Origin: Sanguibacter sp. HDW7
GTDB lineage: Bacteria > Actinomycetota > Actinomycetes > Actinomycetales > Cellulomonadaceae
Direction: 5' to 3'
NCBI RefSeq assembly: GCF_011300875.1
Contig: NZ_CP049862.1
Span: forward strand, 3,162,001-3,226,000
Length of the DNA: 64,000 nucleotides
In this document: one piece after another, positions 1-7,724 of the stretch
Position numbering within the stretch: position 1 is the stretch's first letter
Layout of the letters: each line of letters opens with the position of its first letter
Notes under the pieces: model-generated
The model's input: only the letters and a program-made list of their open reading frames with translations
Told to the model about the DNA's origin: nothing
The model's database searches: none
Translations under genes and position numbers: made by a program

Positions 1-172
1 AGTGTCGTGTCCTCGGGTGGTCCTGAACCGCCCGAGCGTGCCGGTTCCCTGACAGGCACGCGGCCGGGTACAGCCCGGCCCCCGCGCCCCGGGCCCCCTG
101 AACCCGGGAGCGTGGCCGGGGCGCCGCCGTTCCCTGTCGGCGACGCCCCGGACCCCGGCCGCCCGTGCTGGG
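1..172. other. Left-edge non-coding GC-rich stretch
   Basis: No convincing gene is visible before the first start codon. The stretch is very GC-rich with short imperfect repeats of the form TTCCCTG(A/T)C near 46 and 131. It is presumably the intergenic space before the kinase-like gene. No promoter could be picked with confidence. Confidence 0.4.
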
Positions 173-787
173 ATGATGGACGACGTGACCTCCTCCACGC
201 AGATCGTCCTCGTCGGACCTGCAGCGACCGGCAAGACGACCCTGGGCGCGCTCGTCGCAGCACGGCTCGGGCTCGCGTTCGTCGACATCGACGAGATCGG
301 TGACGACTACTACGCCGAGGTCGGCTGGAGCATCGACCGGATCGCTGTCATCGGCCGCGTGGCCGCAGAACGCGAGTGGGAACCGGCCCGCGCGCATGCC
401 GTCGTCCGCACGCTCGAGGACCACCGCGGCTCCGTCATCGCACTCGGTGCCGGTCACACCTCGTACACCGACGCCACCCACCTCGGGACGGTGCGCACCG
501 CGCTCGCACCCGTCCGCGACGTCATCCTCGTCCTGCCGTCGCTCGACCGCGACAGGGCGCTGGACGAGCTGCGGAGCCGTTCCGTCGCAACCAAGGGGAC
601 CGACTGGGTCAGCGACGGGCACGACTTCCTCGCGGAATGGTTCGACGACCTCGGTACACGCTCGCTCGCGAGCACGACGCACCTCACGGCCGGCGCGACA
701 CCCGAGGAGAGCGTGCGCCTGCTCGTCGCCGCCCTCGGGATACCCGTCCCCTCCCAGGGGCGCGCCTCCGGGCTCGCGGCAGGATGA
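173..787 (+). CDS. Shikimate kinase-like P-loop kinase
   Basis: A 204-residue cytoplasmic P-loop protein. The Walker A motif GPAATGKT lies at residues 15-22 and a DIDE motif follows at 38-41, which is the spacing of shikimate kinase/gluconate kinase-type small-molecule kinases. The true substrate cannot be read from the sequence. It is longer than AroK (about 170 aa) and lies outside any aro cluster, so a dedicated shikimate role is doubtful. Start is ATG 173; a second ATG directly follows. The next gene begins 4 bp after the stop, so the two are probably co-transcribed. Confidence 0.8.
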   Translation: MMDDVTSSTQIVLVGPAATGKTTLGALVAARLGLAFVDIDEIGDDYYAEVGWSIDRIAVIGRVAAEREWEPARAHAVVRTLEDHRGSVIALGAGHTSYTDATHLGTVRTALAPVRDVILVLPSLDRDRALDELRSRSVATKGTDWVSDGHDFLAEWFDDLGTRSLASTTHLTAGATPEESVRLLVAALGIPVPSQGRASGLAAG

Positions 788-791
788 ACCC

Positions 792-1463
792 GTGAGCACC
801 CCCGACATCGCGCGGCCCAGCGCCGCGCTGCCGTCGACGGTCGCCGGCGAGACGCACGACGAGCTCGTCATCAAGAAGTCCCGCTTCCTCACACGCATCG
901 TCCACGTCACCACCGTCGAGGGGGCCGACGCCGTCGTCGCCGCCGCCCGCAAGGAGTACTGGGACGCCCGCCACCACTGCGTCGCGATGATCCTCGGCAC
1001 GCACGCCGACCAGCAGCGGTCCACCGACGACGGCGAGCCCTCCGGGACCGCGGGCGTGCCCATGCTCGAGGTGCTGCGCCACCGCGGGCTCACCGACGTC
1101 GTCGCCGTCGTCACCCGCTACTTCGGTGGCGTGCTGCTCGGCGCGGGCGGGCTCGTGCGCGCGTACTCGGGGGCTGTCGCGCAGGCCCTGGACGTCGCGC
1201 CGCTCGTCCGGCGCGAGGTCCTCGCGGAGCTCGTCGTCGCCGTGCCGTTCACCGACGCGGGCCGCGTCGAGCACGTCCTGCGGACGTGGGTCGCTGCGCA
1301 CGACAGCGTGCTCGAGGACGTCACCTACACCTCCTGCGCCGAGCTCACCGTCCTCGTCCCGCCGCACCTGCGCGCGACGTTCGACGCGGACCTCGCCGCC
1401 GCCACCGCGGGCGCGGTGACCGCGGTCGAGCTCGGCACGCGGATCGCGGACGTGCCCGCCTGA
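792..1463 (+). CDS. yigZ: YigZ/IMPACT family protein
   Basis: A 223-aa member of the YigZ (UPF0029/IMPACT) family, two-domain proteins related to elongation-factor and IMPACT folds whose biochemical role is poorly defined. The conserved KKSRF near residue 28, ARHHCVA near 59-65, DDGEPSGTAG and the glycine-rich VTRYFGGVLLGAGGLVRAY segment are all present. The C-terminal third matches the smaller YigZ domain. Start is GTG 792, because upstream in-frame sequence runs antiparallel through the preceding kinase-like gene. Probably co-transcribed with that gene. Confidence 0.9.
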   Translation: MSTPDIARPSAALPSTVAGETHDELVIKKSRFLTRIVHVTTVEGADAVVAAARKEYWDARHHCVAMILGTHADQQRSTDDGEPSGTAGVPMLEVLRHRGLTDVVAVVTRYFGGVLLGAGGLVRAYSGAVAQALDVAPLVRREVLAELVVAVPFTDAGRVEHVLRTWVAAHDSVLEDVTYTSCAELTVLVPPHLRATFDADLAAATAGAVTAVELGTRIADVPA

Positions 1464-1474
1464 CGCGTGCCTCG

Positions 1475-2698
1475 TCAGGCGAGGCGCTGAGCCAGATGGG
1501 CGCCCGCGACCTCGAGCCAGCGGACCGGGTCGGCGAGCGAGGCCTCGGCCGAGCCCGCGAGGTGAGCCAGCTCGACGACGTCCGGGGGTTCCGCGTGAGC
1601 ACCGAGCGCGGCGGTCGTTCCCTGCTCCGCCGAGCCGACGACGAGCGCGAGCCGCACCCCTGCACGCACGGCTCGTCGCGCGACCTCGGCGGGCGCCTTG
1701 CCCGCGGCCGACTGCGCGTCGAGCCGCCCCTCCCCCGTGACGACGAGGTCCGCGCCGTCGAGCAACGCGTCGAGCCCCACGACGTCCGCGACGGCCACCG
1801 ATCCCGGCACGAGCCGCGCACCCCACGCGAGCAGGCCGAACGCCGTCCCGCCGGCAGCACCCGCGCCGGGGAGCGACGGGTCGAGGCTCGGTAGCATCCC
1901 GCGGCCATCCCGTCCTTCGTGGTCGTCGGGCCGCACGGTCATGCCGTCAGGAACGGTCCCCGACGTTCCACGTGGAACATCGGCGACCCGGGAGGCTGCG
2001 CGTCCCAGCGCCTCGGCCCACCGGCCGAGGGCGTCGTCGAGCAGGACGACGTCGTCGGGCGTCGCGCCCTTCTGCGGCGCGAACACGGCCGCCGCGCCCG
2101 ACCGGCCGAGCAACGGGTTCGTCACGTCGCACAGCACGTCGACACCGTCCGGAGGGAGCGCCGGCAGGTCCGTGAGATCGACCGACGCGACGCGGGCAAG
2201 ACCCCGGCCACCGTCGGGCACGGGCTCACCGTCGTCGTCGAGGACCCGCGCGCCGAGCGCGCGCAGCAGCCCCGCTCCCCCGTCCGTCGACGCACTCCCG
2301 CCGAGCGCCACGACGAGCCGCCGCGGCCCCGCCGCGAGCGCCGCCCGCACGACCTCACCGACGCCGCGCGTGTGCGCGTCGAGCGGCAACGGCGACCCGA
2401 GGAGCGTGAGGCCGCTCGCGCACGCGAGCTCGACGACCGCCGTGCCGTCCGGCAGCGCGAGCCACGACGCGGCCACCGGGCGACCGTCGGGGCCCTGCAC
2501 CTCGGCACCGTGGCGGACGGCGCCCGGGACCGCACGCTCGAACGCGTCGAGAGTGCCCTCCCCGCCGTCCGCGAGCGGCACCTCCACGACGTCGTCGTGC
2601 GGGCGCACCGCGCGCCAGCCACGCGAGAGCGCAGCCGCGACCTCCGTCGCCGGGAGCGAGCCCTTGAACGAGTCCGGGGCCAGTACGACGCGGGTCAT
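1475..2698 (-). CDS. glxK: Glycerate kinase (GlxK/GarK type)
   Basis: A 407-aa glycerate kinase that phosphorylates D-glycerate in glyoxylate/serine-type metabolism. The N-terminus VVLAPDSFKGSLPATEVAAA and the motifs PLADGGEGT, LGGSASTDGGAG and VVTGEGRLDAQS are diagnostic of the family. It is slightly longer than the usual 370-385 aa because of a poorly conserved insertion (about residues 260-290) rich in Asp, Gly and Pro. Start ATG 2698 was chosen because the family N-terminus begins exactly there, although the frame stays open upstream. It converges with yigZ, the stops being 11 bp apart. Confidence 0.92.
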   Translation of the reverse strand: MTRVVLAPDSFKGSLPATEVAAALSRGWRAVRPHDDVVEVPLADGGEGTLDAFERAVPGAVRHGAEVQGPDGRPVAASWLALPDGTAVVELACASGLTLLGSPLPLDAHTRGVGEVVRAALAAGPRRLVVALGGSASTDGGAGLLRALGARVLDDDGEPVPDGGRGLARVASVDLTDLPALPPDGVDVLCDVTNPLLGRSGAAAVFAPQKGATPDDVVLLDDALGRWAEALGRAASRVADVPRGTSGTVPDGMTVRPDDHEGRDGRGMLPSLDPSLPGAGAAGGTAFGLLAWGARLVPGSVAVADVVGLDALLDGADLVVTGEGRLDAQSAAGKAPAEVARRAVRAGVRLALVVGSAEQGTTAALGAHAEPPDVVELAHLAGSAEASLADPVRWLEVAGAHLAQRLA

Positions 2699-2828
2699 GC
2701 CGATGCGCTCCTGCGGCCGGGGCGCACGACCGCTCCCGGAACGTGGTCGACGAACGCCGTCGGAGCGGGGCGGTCCACCGTCGTCAGCACCGGCGGCACG
2801 CAGACCGTCGAGGCGGGGCGCACCGCCC

Positions 2829-3137
2829 TCACCACACGTCCGGGCGACGCACCACCTGGTGGAAGCGCGAACCGAACCGCCGCAGCACGTCGACGCCGAG
2901 CACCTGCGCGACAAGATTGGTCCGCGCCCGCGTGAGCTCGGCGACGCGGAACGCCTCGTCGTCGTCATCCGCCGTGAACCGGACCGTCACGCGCGGCAGG
3001 CCACGCACGATCCCGACGTCCCACGCCTCGACGTCCGTCAGCTCGCGCGCGCCGTCGACCGCCGCCGGCAGCACGTCCTCGGGGACGCGACCGACACGCA
3101 TGTCGCCGATCGGCAGGACGACGCGATACGTGGGCAC
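2829..3137 (-). CDS. Hypothetical 102-aa protein
   Basis: A short protein with an ATG start and regular codon usage. It begins MPTYRVVLPIGDMRVGRVPE and has alternating hydrophobic strands. No catalytic motif, signal peptide or membrane segment is visible and I do not recognise the family. It sits 130 bp upstream of glycerate kinase on the same strand and is divergent from azlC. Third-position GC and strand-like patterns support it as real. Confidence 0.6.
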   Translation of the reverse strand: MPTYRVVLPIGDMRVGRVPEDVLPAAVDGARELTDVEAWDVGIVRGLPRVTVRFTADDDDEAFRVAELTRARTNLVAQVLGVDVLRRFGSRFHQVVRRPDVW

Positions 3138-3220
3138 GGCACCAGCGTATGCGGAGGGCGCGTGCGAATCGGGCCGCGCCTGCGGGGCAGGCGGCGCCAG
3201 CAGGGGGATGCCCGCCTACG

Positions 3221-3276
3221 CGCGGTTCTCAGGCGTACACGCGGGTCTGAGCTCGCGTGTACGCCTGAGAACCGCG
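3221..3276. repeat. Palindrome family B, copy 1 (perfect 23-bp arms)
   Basis: The left arm at 3221-3243 and right arm at 3254-3276 are perfect reverse complements, separated by the 10-nt loop GGTCTGAGCT. The arm core CGGTTCTCAGGCGTACACG recurs in modified form at 4717-4772 and 29138-29193. This copy lies between two divergently transcribed genes, so a simple terminator role does not fit. Confidence 0.9.
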
Positions 3277-3345
3277 TGCGCACCAGCACGTCGGGCCGAC
3301 GAGACGGCCGCCACCGCGGGGCGGCGCGCCGCGTAGCGTGGGGGC

Positions 3346-4125
3346 GTGCCCGACGAGATCCACCCCGCCTACCCCGCGTGGCGTGCCGCCCTCAGCGACA
3401 CAGCACCCGTCGGGTTCGGCCTCGTGCCGCTCGGGCTCGCGTTCGGCGTCCTCATGGTGCAGTCCGGCTTCGCCTGGTGGTGGACGCCCGTGTTCTCCGT
3501 CCTCGTCTACGCGGGGTCGCTCGAGTTCCTCATGATCGGGCTCGTCCTCGCCGCGACGCCCCTCGCGACGATTGCCGTGACGACGTTCCTCGTGAACTTC
3601 CGGCACGTCTTCTACGCCCTGTCCTTCCCCCTGCACGTCGTCCGCGGCCCCCTGCGACGCACGTACGCGATGTACGCGCTCACCGACGAGACCTACGCCG
3701 TCGTCGCGACACGCGCCCCCGGCGCGCTCAGCGGTGCGCGCGTCCTGTGGATCCAGGTGCTCTGCCAGGCGTACTGGGTCGGCGGAGGCATCCTCGGCGC
3801 GCTCGTCGGCTCGCTCCTGCCCGACGTCCCCGGCCTCGACTTCGCCCTCACAGCGCTCTTCGCGGTGCTCGCGATCGACGCCTTCCGCGCGACCCGCGAC
3901 GTGCCCGCCCCGCTGCTCGCCGTCGGCTGCGCGATCGTCGCCCAGCTCGTCGCGCCCGGGCAGATGCTCGTCGTCGCGATGACGGGCTTCGTCGCGCTGC
4001 TCGTCGGGCGGTACCTGCTGACGGAGGGGCGACGGGATGGAGGCAGCGCGGGTGGGGGCGGCGCGCGTCCTTCCGGCTCGGGGCCGGCGCTCGGCGACCC
4101 GGCCACGGAGGGGCGCGATGCCTGA
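3346..4125 (+). CDS. azlC: AzlC family branched-chain amino acid exporter subunit
   Basis: A 259-aa inner-membrane protein of the AzlC family, the large subunit of the AzlCD/BrnFE exporter of branched-chain amino acids and methionine. Family features include the segment GFGLVPLGLAFGV and the signature NFRHVFYALSF, followed by ALTDETYAV and several hydrophobic helices. The start is GTG 3346. The last 8 bp overlap the downstream azlD start, so the two subunits are translationally coupled. The tail (about residues 225-259) is hydrophilic and rich in Gly and Ser. Confidence 0.93.
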   Translation: MPDEIHPAYPAWRAALSDTAPVGFGLVPLGLAFGVLMVQSGFAWWWTPVFSVLVYAGSLEFLMIGLVLAATPLATIAVTTFLVNFRHVFYALSFPLHVVRGPLRRTYAMYALTDETYAVVATRAPGALSGARVLWIQVLCQAYWVGGGILGALVGSLLPDVPGLDFALTALFAVLAIDAFRATRDVPAPLLAVGCAIVAQLVAPGQMLVVAMTGFVALLVGRYLLTEGRRDGGSAGGGGARPSGSGPALGDPATEGRDA

Positions 4126-4444
4126 GACCGGATACCTCCTCGCCGCGCTGCTCACGACGCTCGTCGTGACGTTCGTGCTTCGGGCAGCGCCGTTCCTCGT
4201 CGTCGAGCGGCTGCGGGAGTCGCGGATCGTCGGCTGGCTCGGCGCGCGCATGCCCGTCGGGATCATGGTGATCCTCGTCGTCTACACGCTGCGCGGCACG
4301 TCGTTCACGACCGCGCCGCACGGGCTGCCCGAGGCGATCGCGCTCGTCGCCACCGTCGGGCTCCACCTGTGGCGCCGCAACGCGCTGCTGAGCATCGTCG
4401 GCGGCACGCTCCTCTACGCGGGCCTCCTCGCGCTGCTCGGCTGA
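4118..4444 (+). CDS. azlD: AzlD family branched-chain amino acid exporter subunit
   Basis: A 108-aa membrane protein, the small partner of AzlC. It has four hydrophobic segments, a FVLRAAPFLVVERLRES motif and MPVGIMVILVVYTLR, as in AzlD/BrnE. ATG 4118 overlaps the azlC stop by 8 bp. The frame is open upstream within azlC, but the family N-terminus starts at this Met. Expression should follow azlC. Downstream is a repeat-filled convergent intergenic region. Confidence 0.93.
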   Translation: MPETGYLLAALLTTLVVTFVLRAAPFLVVERLRESRIVGWLGARMPVGIMVILVVYTLRGTSFTTAPHGLPEAIALVATVGLHLWRRNALLSIVGGTLLYAGLLALLG

Positions 4445-4455
4445 CGCGCCGGGCC

Positions 4456-4500
4456 TGTTCGGGCCGGGCCGGTTCGGGCCGGGCCGGTTCGGGCCGGGCC
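4456..4500. repeat. 15-bp tandem repeat, 3 copies
   Basis: Three head-to-tail copies of (T/G)GTTCGGGCCGGGCC start 12 bp after the azlD stop. Only the first base of the first copy differs. It is the first of four repeat structures filling the azlD-chitinase gap. Confidence 0.9.
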
Positions 4501-4504
4501 CAGT

Positions 4505-4555
4505 GGTCCGATAGCCGATCGCCCTGCGGGAAGTGGTCGGATCGGCTATCGGGCC
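4505..4555. repeat. Palindrome family E (16-bp arms, one mismatch)
   Basis: The left arm 4505-4520 (GGTCCGATAGCCGATC) pairs with 4540-4555 with one mismatch, across a 19-nt loop. GTGGTC(C/G)GAT also occurs as a direct repeat at 4503 and 4533. No second copy was seen in the window. Confidence 0.8.
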
Positions 4556-4610
4556 ATCGTGCCCCTCGGGTTCGGACAGGCCGCCTGGTCGCACCGGGTC
4601 GCCTCCGCCC

Positions 4611-4672
4611 ACCCGCAGCTTTGTGCTCTACCCGCAAGTCTGAACCTGCGGGTAGAGCACAAAGCTGCGGGT
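4611..4672. repeat. Palindrome family A, copy 1 (perfect 26-bp arms)
   Basis: The arms 4611-4636 and 4647-4672 are perfect reverse complements, with loop AGTCTGAACC. The arm contains TTTGTGCTCTACCCGCA. A diverged relative, whose right arm is tandemly amplified, is at 29343-29433. The loop matches those of copy A2 and of B1 to the consensus RGTCTGRRCY. Confidence 0.92.
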
Positions 4673-4716
4673 AGCCGGTGCGCGCGGGGCCGCGCGGGGC
4701 CGCGCCGTCGCCTGCG

Positions 4717-4772
4717 CGCGGTATTCAGGCGTGCGCGCGGGTTTCAACCCGCGTGCAGGCCTGAAAACCGCG
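4717..4772. repeat. Palindrome family B, copy 2
   Basis: Arms of 27 bp (4717-4743 and 4746-4772) pair with three mismatches around a 2-nt loop. The outer sequence CGCGGT(A/T)TTCAGGC and the inner GCGGGTT relate it to the copies at 3221 and 29138. It lies 44 bp from the family A element. Confidence 0.88.
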
Positions 4773-4800
4773 TGCGCGCCGAGGCACGCGGGCGCCTCGG

Positions 4801-5427
4801 TCAGCAGGTGAGGTTGTCGCCCGGGTCGACGCCGAGGACCTCGCAGATCTCGCGGAAGAGCTTGACCCGGTTGTTCATCTGGCGCGGGTTGCCGCCCTCG
4901 CACTCGAGCGGGCCGTTGATCGTCCGGATGGTCTCGCGGAAGCCGTGGCCGCCGACGATCCCGTCGTGGCACGTGTACGACCCCGGGCCCACCTGCGTGT
5001 TCCAGTACCAGAGCGCCGTCTGCCACGCGATCGTCGGGTTCTGCTCGACGAGCCACGGCTCCTCGAGAAGCGGCAGCCCGAGCGCCTCGCCCGCCGCCTT
5101 GTAGTTGAAGTTCCACGACAGCTGGACGGGGCCGCGGCCGTAGTACTGGTCGACGCCCGCCGGGCAGCCGTATGGCTGCGACTGGTCGCAGTAGTGGTCG
5201 TACACCGCCGTGTTGAGCTCGGTGACGTACTTGAGGCCGAACGTCTCGTGGGAGACGTTCGCGAGGAACGCCGCCGCCTCGCGCAGGGCGAGCTCGTCAC
5301 CGCCGGCTGTCGCGAACTCGGGGTAGCTCGCGGTCGCGGCCACGAGACCCTCGTACGTGTAGAAGTCGGCGCGCTCGGGGAAGATCTGCTCGAACTGCGC
5401 GGGGGTCACCACGAAGGTGGCGGACAT
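4801..5427 (-). CDS. GH19 chitinase catalytic domain, no signal peptide
   Basis: A 208-aa class IV-type GH19 chitinase domain, expected to hydrolyse beta-1,4-GlcNAc linkages by inversion. The catalytic pair is visible as SHET (Glu61) and VTE (Glu70), and the family signature YYGRGPVQLSWN is at 95-106. Cysteines at 80, 88 and near the C-terminus match the disulfide pattern of exported bacterial GH19 enzymes. No Sec or Tat signal and no carbohydrate-binding module precede it. A good Shine-Dalgarno (GAGAGG) precedes ATG 5427, so the short start looks genuine. A CebR-like box and a TAGGGT -10 lie upstream. Leaderless export or release by lysis is inference. Confidence 0.92.
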   Translation of the reverse strand: MSATFVVTPAQFEQIFPERADFYTYEGLVAATASYPEFATAGGDELALREAAAFLANVSHETFGLKYVTELNTAVYDHYCDQSQPYGCPAGVDQYYGRGPVQLSWNFNYKAAGEALGLPLLEEPWLVEQNPTIAWQTALWYWNTQVGPGSYTCHDGIVGGHGFRETIRTINGPLECEGGNPRQMNNRVKLFREICEVLGVDPGDNLTC

Positions 5428-5463
5428 GGGAGGGCCTCTCGTCGTCGGGCGGCGGTCGCGCCC

Positions 5464-5488
5464 ACCCTAGCCACGGCAAGCGCTCCCA
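5464..5488 (-). promoter_or_regulatory. Chitinase promoter -10 with CebR/CelR-like operator
   Basis: On the minus strand a TAGGGT hexamer (5469-5464) fits the actinobacterial TANNNT -10. Directly upstream, 5475-5488 reads TGGGAGCGCTTGCC, which matches 11 of 14 positions of the known cellobiose-repressor box TGGGAGCGCTCCCA. The box would sit between -35 and -10, where a LacI-family repressor blocks transcription. It is about 50 bp from the chitinase start codon. Confidence 0.5.
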
Positions 5489-5877
5489 CCGAAGCTCGCA
5501 CCGAGCTGACGCGTCACGCCCGACGGCCCCGCACCGACGCCCGCCGATAGAAATGTCGGAGGCGGGAAATAACCTTGGCCCGCCCGAGGTTGGGGTGAGG
5601 CAATGGTGGGTGCCCGGACGACGCCGGAGCCCACCCCGCACATCCCCCGACGGCACCGGCGTGCCCTCCCGCACGAGCCCGCCACACGTCAGGCCGCATC
5701 TACGGCACGACGCCGACGCACGCACCGCTTCGTACCGCATCGCACCGCGTCGTATCGCATCGCATCGCGCAGCATCGCACCGCGCCGCGCCGCAGGACAC
5801 AACCTCGCGGCACGACGCTGCAGCACGACCCGCCGCCCCGGCCACCGCCGGCGCGACCGCCCACCCGAAGGACCCCC
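5489..5877. other. Divergent intergenic region with CGCAT/CGCAC degenerate repeats
   Basis: A long gap between the chitinase and the MFS gene. It holds a small A/T-richer patch at 5548-5576 and an inverted pair AACCT (5571-5575)/AGGTT (5587-5591) that could be part of an operator. From about 5728 to 5803 there is a degenerate run of CGCATCGCACCGCGTCG-like pentamers. No gene with proper codon usage is visible, although frames stay open because of high GC. Confidence 0.5.
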
Positions 5878-7464
5878 GTGAGCCGACCCTCCCCGACGAC
5901 CGACCACGACGCACCGAACCCGCACGCCGCCGCGACGTCCGGCCCTACGACGTCCGCTCCTGCGACGTCCACCCCTGCGGCGTCCGCCGCGGGCGGCCAG
6001 GGCGTCATCTGGCTGCTGCTCGCCGCCGCGTTCGTCGTCATCCTCAACGAGACGATCATGGGCGTCGCGATCCCGCACCTCATGACCGACCTCAGCATCG
6101 ACGCGATCGCGGCCCAGTGGCTCACGACCGCGTTCATGCTGACGATGGCCGTCGTCATCCCCATCACGGGCTACCTGCTCGAGCGCCTCACCACGCGCAC
6201 GCTGTTCGTCGCCGCGATGACGCTGTTCTCGACGGGCACCCTCGTGGCGGCCCTCGCGCCCGGCTTCCCGGTGCTGCTCGTCGCGCGCGTCGTGCAGGCG
6301 TCGGGCACCGCGATCATGATGCCGCTGCTCATGACGACGATCATGACGCTCGTCGCGCCCGCCTCCCGCGGCCGCCTCATGGGCCGCATCTCGATCGTCA
6401 TGTCGGTCGCTCCCGCGATCGGCCCGACGATCTCCGGGCTCATCCTCAAGTACCTCACGTGGCGGTGGATGTTCATCATCGTCCTGCCCATCGCGCTGCT
6501 CATGCTCGCGATCGGCGCGCGCAAGGTGACGAACGTCGGCGAGACCCGCAAGGCGCCGCTCGACCCGCTGTCCGTCGTGCTCTCCGCGTTCGGCTTCGGC
6601 GGGCTCGTCTACGGCCTGTCGCTCGTCGGCGGCGAGGGCGGCGGCGACACGGCTGCCGCGAACGCGATGCACGGTCGCACCATGACGATCGCGCTCGTCG
6701 TCGGCGCAGTCGCGCTCGTCGCGTTCGTCGTGCGCCAGCTGCTGCGCCAGCGCACGGACTCCGCGCTGCTCGACCTGCGGACGTTCCGCTCGCGGAACTT
6801 CACGGTGTCGATCGCCCTCATGACCGTGCTCACGGCGGTGCTCTTCGGCACGATCATCCTGCTGCCGCTCTTCATGCAGCGGGCGCTCGGCCTCGACACC
6901 CTGCAGTCGGGCCTCGTGCTGCTTCCGGGCTCGCTGCTCATGGGTCTGTGCGGGCCGCTCGTCGGGCGGGCGTACGACCGTCTCGGCCCGCGGCCGCTCG
7001 TCGTGCCGGGCATCACGCTCGTCTCGGCCGTGCTGTGGGCGCTCACGCAGGTGAGCGAGACGACGCCGACGGCCCTGCTCGTCGCCGCGCACATGACGCT
7101 GTCGTTCGGCCTCGCGCTGACGTTCACGCCTCTGTTCACGTCATCGCTCGGCTCGGTGCAGCCGCGCCTGTACTCGCACGGTTCCGCGATCCTCGGCACT
7201 GTCCAGCAGGTCGCGGGCGCGATCGGCACGGCCGTGTTCGTCACGCTCATGGCGTCGGGCGCTGCCTCGCTCGTCGCGGACGGCGTGCCCGAGGCCGCCG
7301 CGACCGCCTCCGGCGTGCGCGACGCGTTCCTCGTCGGCGCGATCGTCTCGCTCGGGGCCGTCGTGCTGTCGTTCTTTGTCCAGCGGCCCGACGACGCGGG
7401 GCACGACGGGCCTGGGGACGACGCCACTGCGGACGACGTTCCCGCGGGGATCGTCGGGCACTGA
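5878..7464 (+). CDS. DHA2-family MFS drug/H+ antiporter
   Basis: A 528-aa membrane protein of the EmrB/QacA (DHA2) group of 14-helix efflux pumps. Residues 1-40 form a Thr/Ala/Pro-rich cytoplasmic tail. The first helix starts near WLLLAAAFVVIL and the family motif LNETIMGVAIPHL follows. QWLTTAFML and the motif C-like VMSVAPAIGPTISGL are typical of exporters. The C-terminal tail is acidic. GTG 5878 has GAAGGA 6-11 nt upstream. No regulator is adjacent; substrates cannot be inferred. Confidence 0.9.
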   Translation: MSRPSPTTDHDAPNPHAAATSGPTTSAPATSTPAASAAGGQGVIWLLLAAAFVVILNETIMGVAIPHLMTDLSIDAIAAQWLTTAFMLTMAVVIPITGYLLERLTTRTLFVAAMTLFSTGTLVAALAPGFPVLLVARVVQASGTAIMMPLLMTTIMTLVAPASRGRLMGRISIVMSVAPAIGPTISGLILKYLTWRWMFIIVLPIALLMLAIGARKVTNVGETRKAPLDPLSVVLSAFGFGGLVYGLSLVGGEGGGDTAAANAMHGRTMTIALVVGAVALVAFVVRQLLRQRTDSALLDLRTFRSRNFTVSIALMTVLTAVLFGTIILLPLFMQRALGLDTLQSGLVLLPGSLLMGLCGPLVGRAYDRLGPRPLVVPGITLVSAVLWALTQVSETTPTALLVAAHMTLSFGLALTFTPLFTSSLGSVQPRLYSHGSAILGTVQQVAGAIGTAVFVTLMASGAASLVADGVPEAAATASGVRDAFLVGAIVSLGAVVLSFFVQRPDDAGHDGPGDDATADDVPAGIVGH

Positions 7465-7520
7465 CCGATGCTCTCGTCCCGACGGCCCCGTGGCGCGCGC
7501 AGGCGCAGCACGGGGCCGTC

Positions 7521-7603
7521 GGCGTTCCCGCGCGCGAGGCGCGGGCCCCATCGACGCGCCCGCCAGCACCACCGTGAGGTAGGCGTTCCCGCGCGCGAGG
7601 CGC
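7521..7603. repeat. 22-bp direct repeat pair
   Basis: Two identical 22-bp direct repeats (first 20 bases GGCGTTCCCGCGCGCGAGGC, then GC) lie at 7521-7542 and 7582-7603, 61 bp apart, in the gap between the MFS and VOC genes. They could be a duplication footprint or part of the MFS 3' UTR. Confidence 0.85.
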
Positions 7604-7724
7604 ACGCCCCGGCGAGGAGGAGCTGCGCGCCGGGAGCGCGGCCCGGACGCGTGGCGGGCGACGGTGCCCATGCGAGTGTCGGTGGCTGGTCGTAGCGTGG
7701 AAGGTCCCCGAGGGAAGGACCACC

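Noticed and set aside
684-1826. 380-codon minus frame opposite yigZ
   Set aside because: Arg/Gly-rich antisense shadow of yigZ and of the glycerate kinase 3' end, with no motif.
3221-3276. Palindrome B1 as a terminator
   Set aside because: It lies between the starts of two divergent genes, where no transcript should end. It is recorded as a repeat.
5553-7577. 674-codon open frame over the MFS gene
   Set aside because: It is an Arg/His-rich shadow frame of the DHA2 transporter. The transporter frame has helices and family motifs; the long open frame is a result of high GC.
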